This document shows positions 24,625-34,815 of a stretch of DNA of 36,297 bases, piece by piece. Source of the DNA: an uncultured Lactobacillus sp. (GTDB lineage Bacteria > Bacillota > Bacilli > Lactobacillales > Lactobacillaceae); assembly GCA_905204935.1 (NCBI GenBank), contig CAJLBJ010000021.1, positions 1 through 36,297 of the forward strand. The letters are read 5' to 3'. The notes beneath the pieces are model-generated. The model was not told where the DNA came from. It did not search any database and saw only the letters and a program-made list of their open reading frames with translations. Position numbers and translations under genes: made by a program. The first letter of the stretch is position 1. Each line of letters begins with the position of its first letter.

Positions 24625-25660
24625 GTTTTAATAATATTTGACATTGTTTTTGATATGCTAGCAAATCCGCCGTTAAAATATATGGCGCTTGCTGTAATTC
24701 GACGATATTTTTACAACCCACTAAAAGCATGATTCTTCTTAGGTGTTCTTTTAATTGTTCAATTAAAGAAATTAATGCCTCGTCACCAAATCTGACGAGC
24801 GTGTGTAAGAAAAGATTAGAAATACCAACATTATCAGCACCCAAAGCTATACATTTGGCAATATCTAGTGCGGTTTTAATACCACCAGAAGCAGTTAATG
24901 AAAAATCGTTTTTAAAAGCTTGTGCGCCAATTAAAACTTCAGCAGTTGTGAGCCCAAAATCTTCTAAATAAGCAAAATCTTTTAGCGTTCGTCTTTGATT
25001 TTCAATGGCAATAAAATTAGTACCACCTTTACCCGATAAATCTACATACTTTACACCTAGAGATTTCAATTCTTGTAAAATCAAGGGAGAAATACCCATT
25101 CCGACTTCTTTAACAAGCACAGGGACAGATAAATTTGCGACAATTTGTTTGATATTATCTTTCCAAAAGAACTCTAAATCACCTTCAGGCATCACTAATT
25201 CTTGTCCTACATTAAGATGAAGTTCTAACGCATCTGCATCAAGCATCCTTATTGCTTTTTTAGCATTTTTTAATGAATGACTTGCACCAAGATTACCAAT
25301 AATTAAGTTTTGCTTAGCATTTTGGCGAACTACTGAAAAACCATCAGCGACTGCCGGATTCTTTAGTGCTACACTTTGTGAACCAACAGCCATAGCTAAA
25401 TTGGTTTTTTGCGCTATTTTTGCTAGGCGTTCATTAATTTTTTTGGTTTGCGGACTGCCACCTGTCATTGCATTAATAAAAAAGGGGACGGCGATATCTT
25501 TGCCCACTAAGTGTGAACTTAGATCAATTTGAGTCAAGCTTAATTCTGGTAAATTATTTGGAATTAAGCGCACATTTTGGAGCCCATTAGAGGATTCTTT
25601 TTGGTATAACTTTTGAGCAATAAATAGGTGTTCGTCTTTTCTGTGCGAATGAATATCCAT
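24611..25660 (-). CDS. fni: Type 2 isopentenyl-diphosphate isomerase
   Basis: Fni (Idi-2) interconverts IPP and DMAPP using FMN and NAD(P)H. The 349-residue TIM barrel has the family hallmarks RKDEH near the N terminus, PFFINAMTGG, LAMAVGSQ, ELHLNVGQE, VLVKEVG and DLSGKGGTNF, with a GGIKTALD phosphate loop. AAGGAG precedes the ATG. It is the last gene of the mevalonate operon, 14 bases behind mvaK2, and its stop codon lies inside the bidirectional terminator. Its coupling to MvaD and MvaK2 completes synthesis of isoprenoid precursors for undecaprenyl phosphate and quinones. Confidence 0.97.
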   Translation of the reverse strand: MDIHSHRKDEHLFIAQKLYQKESSNGLQNVRLIPNNLPELSLTQIDLSSHLVGKDIAVPFFINAMTGGSPQTKKINERLAKIAQKTNLAMAVGSQSVALKNPAVADGFSVVRQNAKQNLIIGNLGASHSLKNAKKAIRMLDADALELHLNVGQELVMPEGDLEFFWKDNIKQIVANLSVPVLVKEVGMGISPLILQELKSLGVKYVDLSGKGGTNFIAIENQRRTLKDFAYLEDFGLTTAEVLIGAQAFKNDFSLTASGGIKTALDIAKCIALGADNVGISNLFLHTLVRFGDEALISLIEQLKEHLRRIMLLVGCKNIVELQQAPYILTADLLAYQKQCQILLKQKRQ

Positions 25661-25674
25661 ATAGTCTCCTTATC

Positions 25675-26748
25675 TTAGTCTTTGATGTGGTACACATTAA
25701 ATGCAAGTGGACGAATTTGATGCTCAGACCATTGCGTAAATAAATCTTGGTAAGAGATGTTTTTATCAATTATCACTATACCACAATCACCACCACCAGC
25801 GCCGGAAGTTTTAGCAGCGCCACCGATATTTTCAGCACTTTCAATTAAAAACTTAAGTAGGGGAGTTTCAATATCTACACCACTCAAACTAGCTAATTCT
25901 TTCAATAGTTGCCGATTTATCCGAAGTTGCTTTTGAATTGTTGTTAAATCATACTGTTTAAATCCATTAATCATTTTTTCAAGACATTGTTGGCTGGAAT
26001 TTAAAAAATCATGATAATCTTTAGCATGTCCGGCAGTCTTAAGAGTTACAGCATCAACTAAATGAGAGGTTGATGCTGGAGAACCTGTCCACCCAATCAA
26101 TAACTGTAAGTTATCTAAAACTGGTAAAGATTCAATTTTTAACTTAGGCCATGGCATTACTAATAGTTCTGCTAAAGAATAGGTATTACGTGCCGCTACT
26201 AGCCAGTTACGATCAACAGAATGGTAGGCAATCCATCCACCATATACACTAGCTGCAATATCACCTAATGATCCATTTCCTTGAACTTCAAAGTGAATGA
26301 TTGCTGCTAATTTGAAAAGTTCATTTTTAGTTACAGGTAAATCATAGTAGCGACATAAGGCTTTAACAGTTGCAACCGTAACAGCAGCTGACGATCCTAA
26401 GCCATATTTTTTGCCTTCGGGACTATCTAATTGACTATCAATTTTTAGATGATAGCAATCGAGTTTTTTACCTAAACTTTGTGCGTATTTTTCAGTAAAA
26501 TCAATCGCCGTTAAAATATAGTGGAAGGGGTTATCACGATGGTCAAAAATAATTTGATCACCTTGACGGCGCCAATACAATGAGTCTTCTTGGTATTGTT
26601 TTGAAATAATAGAACCATAATCTGAACTTTTTTCCACTGAAACGTAAACAAATTGATCAAGAGCTACCAAAATTGCCGGATAGCCGTTTTCAACTACAGC
26701 ATATTCACCAGCAATATATAGCTTTCCTGGTGCTTTGACTTTTATCAA
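25675..26748 (-). CDS. mvaK2: Phosphomevalonate kinase
   Basis: Phosphorylates mevalonate 5-phosphate to the diphosphate with ATP. The GHMP-kinase features are KAPGKLYIAGEYAVVE at the start, the ATP loop GLGSSAAVTVATV, and SGAGGGDCGI near the end; the protein is 357 residues. The open frame reaches a TTG at 26778 within mvaD, but homologs begin directly before the KAPGKLYIAGEY stretch, and TTG at 26748 (Met-Ile-Lys-Val-Lys-Ala) is preceded by AAAGGG about ten bases upstream, so this TTG is preferred. It lies 23 bases behind mvaD. Confidence 0.95.
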   Translation of the reverse strand: MIKVKAPGKLYIAGEYAVVENGYPAILVALDQFVYVSVEKSSDYGSIISKQYQEDSLYWRRQGDQIIFDHRDNPFHYILTAIDFTEKYAQSLGKKLDCYHLKIDSQLDSPEGKKYGLGSSAAVTVATVKALCRYYDLPVTKNELFKLAAIIHFEVQGNGSLGDIAASVYGGWIAYHSVDRNWLVAARNTYSLAELLVMPWPKLKIESLPVLDNLQLLIGWTGSPASTSHLVDAVTLKTAGHAKDYHDFLNSSQQCLEKMINGFKQYDLTTIQKQLRINRQLLKELASLSGVDIETPLLKFLIESAENIGGAAKTSGAGGGDCGIVIIDKNISYQDLFTQWSEHQIRPLAFNVYHIKD

Positions 26749-26771
26749 GAAATCATGCCCTTTCGCAAATA

Positions 26772-27746
26772 TTAACAATCTAAGAGCTGTACTCCAGGTC
26801 CAGGAGAAGCAACTAATAATTGTTCTTTATTAAACATTGTACCCAATGCGGCTAAAATAGCCGGTGTATCTTTTTTCAAGCAAATTATTTTAACGTTTGG
26901 ACCAGCATCCATAGTGTAATAACAAGAAATGCCTTGCGAACGTAATTCAGCTACTTTTTGCATCACTTCAAGACTAGCTGGCTCAAAGTAACTAAAATGT
27001 GGTGAAGCACTTAAATTCAACGCATGCATCTTCATTGCATTTTCTTCGGCTATTTGTCCAAATTTGTCGATATCTTGTGCTAGCAGTGCTTCTTTTATAG
27101 CAACGATATCTTTTGCAGTCTGTTGAATCCAAGCATCATAGTAAGGGGAAGTTTCAACTACTGTTTGCATTCCAGCACGTGAACCAATCTTTTTTTCTTG
27201 AGCGTTAACAACGACTGCAATCATTTGGATAGGCCAATCGACTTTATCCATGAATGGAACAGCATAAGAAGATTCATCATCAAAACCTTTAAGCCATTCG
27301 ACAAAGCCTCCATATATAGAACGACACGCTGAACCAGATCCGCGTCTTGCTAAACGTGATAATTCAATGTCAGAAAGATTTAAACCAGCAGCTACACTGG
27401 CAGCTTTAGCTAAAGCTGCGTAAGCAGACGCAGAAGAAGCCAAACCAGCAGCAGTTGGAACGTGATTTGTCGATTCTATTTTAGCAAAACAATTTTTATT
27501 TGCCATTTGACGAACAAGATTCATAAACGGCGTTATCTTAGTGGTTTCTTGTTGTTTATCATTTAAGATAAATTCATCTGCTTGTAAGTCGTTGCTAAAA
27601 GTTACTTTTGTATCTGTATAAAAATGATCAAGTGTCAACGAAAATGAATTATTCATGGGAATAATCAAATCAGTATCTGCTTTTCCCCAATATTTTACTA
27701 ATGCAATATTAGTGTGAGCTCGAGCCATAGCAGTCGCTTTACCCAT
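26772..27746 (-). CDS. mvaD: Diphosphomevalonate decarboxylase
   Basis: Converts mevalonate diphosphate to IPP with loss of CO2, using ATP. The 324-residue GHMP-family enzyme shows ARAHTNIALVKYWGK, the LTLDHFYTDT segment, AGLASSASAYAALA (ATP loop), RRGSGSACRSIYGGFVEW and TMDAGPNVK with the catalytic Asp. The start is not fully certain: GGGAGGAT lies 11 bases before ATG 27746 and five before an in-frame TTG at 27752; the ATG is chosen as the stronger codon. The TTG would directly abut the mvk stop. Central gene of the mevalonate operon. Confidence 0.95.
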   Translation of the reverse strand: MGKATAMARAHTNIALVKYWGKADTDLIIPMNNSFSLTLDHFYTDTKVTFSNDLQADEFILNDKQQETTKITPFMNLVRQMANKNCFAKIESTNHVPTAAGLASSASAYAALAKAASVAAGLNLSDIELSRLARRGSGSACRSIYGGFVEWLKGFDDESSYAVPFMDKVDWPIQMIAVVVNAQEKKIGSRAGMQTVVETSPYYDAWIQQTAKDIVAIKEALLAQDIDKFGQIAEENAMKMHALNLSASPHFSYFEPASLEVMQKVAELRSQGISCYYTMDAGPNVKIICLKKDTPAILAALGTMFNKEQLLVASPGPGVQLLDC

Positions 27747-27752
27747 TTGCAA

Positions 27753-28709
27753 TTAATCCTCCCGTTGAGATAACGATTCTATCCAGGTTTTTGTTATCCC
27801 ATGTTTTTGTAAGGTAGTAGCTAATTTTTGAGCAGCTTGCTGATCTTTGACTAAACAAATAAAACAGCCGCCACGACCACCACCCGTTAATTTTGCCCCA
27901 AGTGCACCATTTGCACGTGCAACTTGTAAATAATTTTCAATTTCAGGCAGACTAACACCTAAAGCCTTCAAACTATTCTGTGCTTCATCCATGATTTTTC
28001 CTAAATCACTAATACTACCAGTTTGTAAGACGGTTTTTGTTTTTCGAGTTAATTCACCTAATTTTTCAATATGTTTTTTACTTGTTTGTGGCTCAAGTAA
28101 AAGTCTTTGTTTAACAATTCCAATTGCTTCACTGGTTTGACCTTTAATTCCACTGTCGCAAATTACTAAATATGCATCTAAATTAATTGGAATCTCACAA
28201 AGTTCTTGTCCACGAATCATCCAAATCGGAGTCGAACTGGCACTTGTTGCAGCATCTAAACCACTAGGGTTTTTATGTGTGTCAATTTCAGAAATTTCAG
28301 CTAATTTCAATAATTTGTTCTTTGAAATACTTTGTTTAGCACAAGCATAAAAACTTCGAATAATTGCAACAGCAACTGCAGCAGAAGAGCCCATCCCGCG
28401 CTCGGCAGGTAGCTGACTTGTGATCGTTAACTCAAAACCAATGTTTTCTTTAAATAGTTCAATACACAAGTGTTTGATTAAATGTTTAATGCCTTGCATT
28501 GTTTTTGGCATATTTTCCATTAAACCGTCATAATAACTACTTTTGATAATTTGTTGCTTAGTTTTTAAAATTTTCACTTGAGCCTTAGCGGTAATTGCAA
28601 AGAGTGGTAATGCAATTGCCGGTTGCCCATAAACTACCGAGTGCTCACCGATAAGGATTATCTTAGCGTGACTCATCCCTTGCCCTAAACATGTTGTCAT
28701 GTCTTTCAT
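27753..28709 (-). CDS. mvk: Mevalonate kinase
   Basis: First gene of the mevalonate operon; phosphorylates mevalonate. The 318-residue GHMP kinase has SHAKIILIGEHSVVYGQPAI, the ATP loop ERGMGSSAAVAVAII, HKNPSGLDAATS and GAKLTGGGRGGC. ATG 28709 is used, with AAGGAAGGTGA just upstream; a TTG one codon before is possible. A clear promoter precedes it (28775-28803), divergent from dinG. Upstream enzymes of the pathway (HMG-CoA synthase and reductase) are not in the window, as is usual in lactobacilli. Confidence 0.96.
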   Translation of the reverse strand: MKDMTTCLGQGMSHAKIILIGEHSVVYGQPAIALPLFAITAKAQVKILKTKQQIIKSSYYDGLMENMPKTMQGIKHLIKHLCIELFKENIGFELTITSQLPAERGMGSSAAVAVAIIRSFYACAKQSISKNKLLKLAEISEIDTHKNPSGLDAATSASSTPIWMIRGQELCEIPINLDAYLVICDSGIKGQTSEAIGIVKQRLLLEPQTSKKHIEKLGELTRKTKTVLQTGSISDLGKIMDEAQNSLKALGVSLPEIENYLQVARANGALGAKLTGGGRGGCFICLVKDQQAAQKLATTLQKHGITKTWIESLSQRED

Positions 28710-28774
28710 CAAAAGTCACCTTCCTTAATACTAAAGTGTCTGAATTATCTTTGATGAGCAATACAAACAACTTA

Positions 28775-28803
28775 ATTATACAGTTTAATATTATTTCAAA
28801 CAA
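28775..28803 (-). promoter_or_regulatory. Promoter of the mevalonate operon
   Basis: On the minus strand TTGTTT (28803-28798), a 17-base spacer, and a consensus TATAAT (28780-28775), about 65 bases before the mvk ATG. Confidence 0.7.
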
Positions 28804-28874
28804 CAATTTATCTAGTTAAATTATCGTTTAGTTTAAAATAACTAAGATGATAATTAGAGTAATTTCAAATTCTA

Positions 28875-28883
28875 TGCTAAAAT
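28875..28883 (+). promoter_or_regulatory. Extended -10 promoter of dinG
   Basis: TG-C-TAAAAT (28875-28883), about 33 bases before the dinG ATG; the -35 region is poor, as is common with extended -10 elements. Confidence 0.5.
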
Positions 28884-28915
28884 AACACCAGAATATTTTA
28901 AAAGTTGGTGAAAAA

Positions 28916-31720
28916 ATGCAGACTAATCAGATATATGCAGTTGTCGATTTAGAAACAACGGGTAGTAGTTTAACTAACGATAATCGCATCATTCAATTCA
29001 GCTGTGTTTTACTTGAAAAAGAAAAAATTATCGATAACTTTAATTTGTTTATTAATCCTGGTAAAAAATTAGATGAGCACATCAAAAAATTAACTAGGAT
29101 TTCAGATGAAGATCTGCAGGATGCACCTTATTTTGAAGATGTAGCAGGGACTATTTACTCAATTTTACAAGGGACAATTTTTGTAGCTCATAATGTTGAA
29201 TTTGATTATCGTTTTTTAAATTACGAACTTGAAAGAGCTGGCTACCCAACTTTGGAAATCAAAGCCTTTGATACAGTTCAATTAGCTCAAATTTTGTTTC
29301 CAACGCTTGAATCTTATCGTTTAAGTGACTTAGCTAAAAAACTAGCAATCAAACATTTGCGCCCTCATCAAGCTGATAGTGATACTTATGTGACAGCTAA
29401 GCTTTTTTTAAAATTAATAAGGCGTGCACAAAATTTACCGTATCATTTACAACAACAACTCAGTTTAATGAGTGATTGTTTACTCTATGATACAACTTTA
29501 TTTTTCAAGCAAATTCTTGCACAAAGTTCACAAGAAAAGAAATTACCTGCTGATTTACTACAGGCTGATACGTTGATTTTACAAAGGCCAAAGTATAAAA
29601 CATATACCAATGAGCCTTTAGAATATCCTGTAAGTGCAAAAGAGAAAAAGCAAATCTTAGCTAACATCTTAGATGAGCGTATGGCTCAATTTGTTTTGAT
29701 GAATGATGTTTATGACTTTTTGAATTCTTCATCGAAAAAGCAATTAGTAATTGAAGCACCTACTGGTATTGGAAAAACATTAGGCTACTTGTTTGCGGCT
29801 GCTTATTTAACAACACAGGGCAAAAAAATTGTTATTAGTACAGCAACAACGGCACTACAAAAGCAATTATTGACAGGGGATTTAGCTAAATTACAAGAAA
29901 TATTACCTTTTAAAATTACAGCTTTACAAGTCAAAGCCAGTCAAAATTACTTAGATTTAGCTGCTTTTGCCAAGAGTTTACAAGAACCTCAACCACATAA
30001 CAGTAGACTTTTGCAGATGAAAATTTTGGTGTGGTTGACCCAAACACAAACAGGGGATTTAGCAGAACTAAATTTGACTAATCATCAGATACCATTATTT
30101 GCTGAAATAATCCATCGCGGCCTAGATAGTTTAGGAAAAGACAATCCATTTTATTCGTTAGATTTTGTTAATCGTCAAAACATTAAACAACAACAAGCGG
30201 ATATTTTAATAACTAATCATGCTTACTTATTGCAACACACCAAACAACTGGCAAAACTAGCAGATATTTTAATTCTTGATGAAGCTCAAAGTTTTCAGAC
30301 AATTGCTCTTAATACTAACAAAGAAACGCTTGATTTAGATGAGATTAAAATTTTAGCAGATACTTTATTAGTTAAGATGCAATCACATGTTTCATTATCC
30401 TTTGCTAAATTAATTGCGAATCGTTTTTTAGATCCAAATGATGCCAAAGAATTAATTTTTAATCTTCAAATAGTCGACCATAGTAGTTGGCAATTACGAT
30501 CATCGATATTTGAAGCATTTTTAGCTCGCCAAGTTATGACCAATGATCATTTAGAAATAGCATTAACTACCAATAAATTCAAGGGATTTATTAAGGCGCA
30601 TTTAGGCTTGATTAAAAAAGTAAAAAAAGCCTATCTAGTATTTGAACAACTTAATTGGTGTTTAAAGAAACAATTCTATAGACAAGCTAGTGATCGGCTA
30701 AATAATGAAGAACGTCAATTTTTTTATGAATACTTTTCATTAAGCGAAAAATTAGCCGAGCAAATGCAACAATTTTCAAATCTGGAATTGGATTGCTTTG
30801 AACAAAAAAGTCGCTTTCAAAGTGTGTGGCTAAGCTATGCTAGTATGAATCCTAATGCCCACTTACGGATAAATTTTGGTGTTTTAGAAAGTCAAAATTA
30901 TTTAGACCCACAAATCTATTCTAAATTTGCTAAAACACTTTTAATCGGTGCAGGAATGATTCTACCTAAAGACTTAGCATATACACGTAAAAATTTTGAT
31001 TTAGCATCAGATACCGATATTTTACAGTACCCAGAGATTTTTGATTATCAAAAACAAGCTTGCGCAATCTTAATAAAAGACGCACCTGATATAAGCAATT
31101 GTTCTACACAAGATTATATTGAGTATTTGAGTGAAGTATTGATACAGATTGCTTGTAATCTTAAACGACAAACATTGGTATTATTTAATTCGCTAGAAAC
31201 TATTGCCGAAGTTTATACTAAACTTGAAGAAAATGGTGTGTTAGGACAAAGAATAATCTTGGCTCAAGGAATTACTGGAGGAGTAGAAAAGATTAAGAAA
31301 CGTTTTATTTTAGATAAAGATAAACACTGTATTTTACTGGCAACAGGTTCTTTTTGGGAAGGAATCGATTTCCCAAAAGATCAATTAGAACTTTTGGTCA
31401 TCACTCGTTTACCATTTCAATCTTTAGATCAATCTTTTAATAAGATACGTTATCAAAAAGCTAAATGGGCCAATCAAAATCCTTTTACAACAATTGCTTT
31501 ACCTGAGGCACTTCTCAAATTTAAACAAGGATTTGGGCGGCTGATTAGAACGAATTCTGATTATGGAGCCTGTTTAATTTTAGATGCACGTATTTTCACT
31601 AAGAACTATGGATATCTATTTAGAAATGTTTTACCTGCTACTTTACCTCAAATAAAGTGTTCAACATCCGAAAGCCTACAAAAATTAAAGAGTTTTTATG
31701 AAAATGTTGAAAAACTATGA
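28916..31720 (+). CDS. dinG: DinG-family helicase with N-terminal DnaQ-type exonuclease
   Basis: A 934-residue Bacillus-type DinG: a DEDDh 3'-5' exonuclease domain (about 1-170, D11/E13 in DLETTG, HNVEFDYRF, HQADSD) fused to an XPD/DinG superfamily 2 helicase core with Walker A APTGIGKT (K287), LDEAQS as the DEAH-like box, SFWEGIDFP and QGFGRLIR. The four cysteines of the iron-sulfur cluster in E. coli DinG are not apparent, as in other Firmicutes members; the S. aureus homolog was reported to act as a nuclease rather than a helicase. GGTGA precedes the ATG. It heads the conserved dinG-ypmB-aspB-asnS-dnaD-nth cluster. Confidence 0.95.
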   Translation: MQTNQIYAVVDLETTGSSLTNDNRIIQFSCVLLEKEKIIDNFNLFINPGKKLDEHIKKLTRISDEDLQDAPYFEDVAGTIYSILQGTIFVAHNVEFDYRFLNYELERAGYPTLEIKAFDTVQLAQILFPTLESYRLSDLAKKLAIKHLRPHQADSDTYVTAKLFLKLIRRAQNLPYHLQQQLSLMSDCLLYDTTLFFKQILAQSSQEKKLPADLLQADTLILQRPKYKTYTNEPLEYPVSAKEKKQILANILDERMAQFVLMNDVYDFLNSSSKKQLVIEAPTGIGKTLGYLFAAAYLTTQGKKIVISTATTALQKQLLTGDLAKLQEILPFKITALQVKASQNYLDLAAFAKSLQEPQPHNSRLLQMKILVWLTQTQTGDLAELNLTNHQIPLFAEIIHRGLDSLGKDNPFYSLDFVNRQNIKQQQADILITNHAYLLQHTKQLAKLADILILDEAQSFQTIALNTNKETLDLDEIKILADTLLVKMQSHVSLSFAKLIANRFLDPNDAKELIFNLQIVDHSSWQLRSSIFEAFLARQVMTNDHLEIALTTNKFKGFIKAHLGLIKKVKKAYLVFEQLNWCLKKQFYRQASDRLNNEERQFFYEYFSLSEKLAEQMQQFSNLELDCFEQKSRFQSVWLSYASMNPNAHLRINFGVLESQNYLDPQIYSKFAKTLLIGAGMILPKDLAYTRKNFDLASDTDILQYPEIFDYQKQACAILIKDAPDISNCSTQDYIEYLSEVLIQIACNLKRQTLVLFNSLETIAEVYTKLEENGVLGQRIILAQGITGGVEKIKKRFILDKDKHCILLATGSFWEGIDFPKDQLELLVITRLPFQSLDQSFNKIRYQKAKWANQNPFTTIALPEALLKFKQGFGRLIRTNSDYGACLILDARIFTKNYGYLFRNVLPATLPQIKCSTSESLQKLKSFYENVEKL

Positions 31721-31735
31721 AAGCTTCTTTTTTGT

Positions 31736-31744
31736 TGGTATAAT
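31736..31744 (+). promoter_or_regulatory. Extended -10 promoter before the YpmB-like gene
   Basis: TG-G-TATAAT (31736-31744), 43 bases before the next ATG and just past the dinG stop. No consensus -35 stands at 17 bases, but the extended -10 is strong. Confidence 0.55.
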
Positions 31745-31786
31745 AAAGAATGTTTGTAATATTTTTAAATAGAATAGGGTAGAAAA

Positions 31787-32284
31787 ATGAAAAAATCAAA
31801 TGAAAGTTCCATTGTTTTACGTAAAACAATCATTTTAGGAAGTATTATTGTCATTTTATTTGCTTTATTTGCATTTTATAGTTATGTTCAAGCTCCTAAA
31901 AGACAAGCTCAAAAGCAAGCTTATGCTTTGGCTCAAAAATATGCCCACGTTAACAATCCAACCGCTTTTTATTGGTATAATCGTGATAAAACATATTTTA
32001 CAGTAGCTGGAACAAATAATGAAAAAGAAAAAGTCTATGTAATTATCTCTAAAAATGGCAATAAAATTAACATTTATTCTCAAAACAAAGGAATTTCGGC
32101 ATCACAAGCAACTAAACTAGTAACTGATATGCGTAAACCTAAAAAAATTATTAATGTAGCCTTAGGCATGCGTAAAAGCGAACCAGTTTGGGAAGTTAGT
32201 TATCGTAATGCTGCTAATAATTTGTGTTATGATCTAATTTCATTTAAAGATGGTGAAGTTCTTAAGACGATTCAAAATATTTAA
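31787..32284 (+). CDS. YpmB-like membrane-anchored DUF5590 protein
   Basis: A 165-residue protein with one N-terminal membrane helix (about 12-33) and an extracytoplasmic domain of about 130 residues with two PepSY-like alpha/beta repeats. Position between dinG and aspB matches Bacillus ypmB, and the sequence fits the DUF5590/YpmB group. Its function is not known. AGGGTAGA precedes the ATG. It is 16 bases from the aspB start and probably co-transcribed with it. Confidence 0.8.
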   Translation: MKKSNESSIVLRKTIILGSIIVILFALFAFYSYVQAPKRQAQKQAYALAQKYAHVNNPTAFYWYNRDKTYFTVAGTNNEKEKVYVIISKNGNKINIYSQNKGISASQATKLVTDMRKPKKIINVALGMRKSEPVWEVSYRNAANNLCYDLISFKDGEVLKTIQNI

Positions 32285-32300
32285 AGGAGTTTTTATAGTC

Positions 32301-33485
32301 ATGAAGATGTCACAGCGTATTGAAAATATTCAATCTTCCGCAACATTAGCTTTATCAACTAAAGCAAATGAATTAAAACAAGCAGGCGTGGATATCATTA
32401 ATTTATCAGTAGGGGAACCAGATTTTCCAACACCACAGCATATTAAAGACGCTGCTATTCAAGCAATTAATAACAATCAATCTGATCGTTATACGCCAGC
32501 TTTAGGAATTACAGAACTCAGACAAGCAATTGCTAATGAGTTAAATCAACAGTATCAAACAGCCTTCACAGCCAAAAATGTGGCTGTAACGGTCGGTGGG
32601 AAATTTTCTTTATACGCGGTAACTCAAGCTTTGGTAAATGCAGGAGATGAAGTTCTAATTCCGTTACCTTATTGGGTTAGTTATGAAGAACAAGTTAAGC
32701 TTGCAGGAGGAAAACCTGTTTTTGTTGCAGCTGCGCCAGATTCTTTAAAAGTAACAGTTGAACAACTAGAAGCTGCACGCACAAATAAAACAATAGCAGT
32801 TATTATCAATTCGCCTCAAAATCCCTCAGGTTTGATTTATTCTGAAGATGAACTCATTGCAATTGGCAATTGGGCGGTTAAAAATGATATTATATTAATT
32901 GCTGATGACATGTACGGCAAGTTAGTCTATAATGGTAATCGGTTCGTATCGTTGTTAGATCTTAGTGATGAGATTAAACAACAAACGATTTTAGTCAGTG
33001 GATTTTCGAAAACTTATGCAATGACTGGTTGGCGTGTCGGTTATACAGTAGCTAATACAGAATTTATCGCTCGTTTAGGTGCTTTTGTCGGACACGCAAC
33101 GAGCAATTTAGCTGCGGTTAGTCAATATGCAGCTTTAGCGGCTGTTACCGGCTCACAAGATTGTGTTGAACAAATGAAAGAACAATATGAAAAGCGCCTT
33201 AATACAGTATTTGATTTATTAACAACTATACCAGGGGTAAGTCTTTTAGAAAAACCTCAGGGTGCCTTTTATTTGTTTCCTAATGTTAAACAAGCTGTCG
33301 CAATGACCGGATATGCATCAACTGAAGAATTTGCAAACGCGCTGTTAACAACCGCTCATGTGGCTGTTGTTCCTGGATCTGCGTTTGGAATGCCTGATCA
33401 TATTCGCTTAAGTTATGCTACAGATTTGGCAAGTTTAAAAGAAGCAATCAGTCGTATCAAAAAATTTATCGAAGATCGAATTTAA
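32301..33485 (+). CDS. aspB: Aspartate aminotransferase (class I PLP aminotransferase)
   Basis: A 394-residue class I aminotransferase of the AspB (1-gamma) type, which moves the amino group between aspartate and 2-oxoglutarate. Visible landmarks are LSVGEPDFPTP, the YTPALGITELRQA segment, NSPQNPSG, ADDMYGKLVY, the PLP lysine K237 in SGFSKTYAMTGWRVGY and the terminal RLSYATD with the carboxylate-binding Arg. AAAGGAG lies 11 bases from ATG 32301; a second ATG at 32307 is less well placed. asnS follows after 16 bases, which makes metabolic sense as aspartate is the asparagine precursor. Confidence 0.93.
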   Translation: MKMSQRIENIQSSATLALSTKANELKQAGVDIINLSVGEPDFPTPQHIKDAAIQAINNNQSDRYTPALGITELRQAIANELNQQYQTAFTAKNVAVTVGGKFSLYAVTQALVNAGDEVLIPLPYWVSYEEQVKLAGGKPVFVAAAPDSLKVTVEQLEAARTNKTIAVIINSPQNPSGLIYSEDELIAIGNWAVKNDIILIADDMYGKLVYNGNRFVSLLDLSDEIKQQTILVSGFSKTYAMTGWRVGYTVANTEFIARLGAFVGHATSNLAAVSQYAALAAVTGSQDCVEQMKEQYEKRLNTVFDLLTTIPGVSLLEKPQGAFYLFPNVKQAVAMTGYASTEEFANALLTTAHVAVVPGSAFGMPDHIRLSYATDLASLKEAISRIKKFIEDRI

Positions 33486-33501
33486 TTAGGAGGTATTTTT
33501 T

Positions 33502-34803
33502 GTGGAAACAATTAGTATTATTAACGCTAAAGATCATGTCGAACAAAAAGTTAAGATTGGTGTTTGGTTAACTAATAAGCGTTCCAGTGGTAAAATTGCA
33601 TTTTTGCAATTACGTGATGGCTCTGCCTTTTTCCAAGGAGTTGTTGTTAAAAATAACGTCTCTGAAGAAACTTTTAAATTAGCTAAGGAATTAAAACAAG
33701 AATCTAGTTTTTATGTAATAGGGACGATTCATGAAGATACACGTTCTCATTTTGGCTATGAAATTGAAATTGAAGATATTGAATTTGTAGGGGAAAGTGA
33801 TAATTATCCAATCACACCTAAAGAACATGGTACAGATTTCTTGATGGATCATCGTCATTTGTGGCTACGTTCTTCTCGTCAATTTGCAATCATGCAAGTA
33901 CGTAATGAATTGATTCGTGCAACTTATGAATTCTTTAATAAAGAAGGTTTCATCAAACTTGATGCACCAATCTTGACTGGAAGTGCGCCAGAAGGAACAA
34001 CAGAATTATTCCATACAGAATACTTCGAAAAAGATGCTTATCTTTCTCAATCAGGACAGCTTTACGAAGAAGCCGGTGCAATGGCTTATGGAAAAGTCTT
34101 TTCTTTTGGACCAACATTTAGAGCCGAAAAATCTAAGACTCGTCGTCACTTAATCGAATTTTGGATGATTGAACCTGAAATGGCATTCATGCACCAAGAA
34201 GAAAGTTTGGAATTACAAGAACGCTATATTGCATTTTTAGTCCAAAATGTCTTAGATAACTGTGAATATGCTTTGGATATCTTGGGACGCGATAAAGAAG
34301 TTCTTAAGCAATATACACAACTTCCATTCCCACGTATTACTTATGATGATGCTATCAAATTATTACAAGAATCTGGTCAATTCCCAGATGTTAAATGGGG
34401 CGATGATTTTGGTTCGCCAGAAGAAACCTACTTGGCAAATCATTTCAGCAAACCTGTCTTTGTGATGAACTATCCAAAATCCATGAAACCATTTTACATG
34501 AAGCCTCATCCAACACGTGATGATGTAGTAATTTGTGCTGACTTATTAGCACCTGAAGGTTATGGTGAAATTATCGGTGGCTCCGAACGTGCTACAGATC
34601 CAGAATATTTAGCACAACAAATTGAAGCTGCTGGTTTAGATTTAAAAGAATACGAATGGTATCTTGATTTACGCCGTTACGGCAGTGTACCACACTCTGG
34701 TTTTGGATTAGGTTTAGAACGTACAGTTACATGGATTACAGGTGAAAGTCATATTCGCGAAGCAATTCCATTCCCACGTTTGTTAAATCGTATTTATCCT
34801 TAA
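33502..34803 (+). CDS. asnS: Asparaginyl-tRNA synthetase
   Basis: Charges tRNA-Asn with asparagine. The 433-residue class IIb enzyme has an N-terminal OB anticodon-binding fold (about 1-110), motif 2 [21 protein letters not shown] and motif 3 [15 protein letters not shown]. Length is normal for Lactobacillus AsnRS. The start is GTG at 33502, seven bases after a perfect AGGAGGT (33488-33494). Asn- rather than Asp-specificity is inferred from length and the aspB-asnS-dnaD order. A terminator lies directly behind it. Confidence 0.96.
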   Translation: METISIINAKDHVEQKVKIGVWLTNKRSSGKIAFLQLRDGSAFFQGVVVKNNVSEETFKLAKELKQESSFYVIGTIHEDTRSHFGYEIEIEDIEFVGESDNYPITPKEHGTDFLMDHRHLWLRSSRQFAIMQVRNELIRATYEFFNKEGFIKLDAPILTGSAPEGTTELFHTEYFEKDAYLSQSGQLYEEAGAMAYGKVFSFGPTFRAEKSKTRRHLIEFWMIEPEMAFMHQEESLELQERYIAFLVQNVLDNCEYALDILGRDKEVLKQYTQLPFPRITYDDAIKLLQESGQFPDVKWGDDFGSPEETYLANHFSKPVFVMNYPKSMKPFYMKPHPTRDDVVICADLLAPEGYGEIIGGSERATDPEYLAQQIEAAGLDLKEYEWYLDLRRYGSVPHSGFGLGLERTVTWITGESHIREAIPFPRLLNRIYP

Positions 34804-34815
34804 TGATTTTTTGTT

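Noticed and set aside
24729..25220. Two plus-strand frames inside fni
   Set aside because: They mirror the fni coding frame and show no ribosome binding site or domain.
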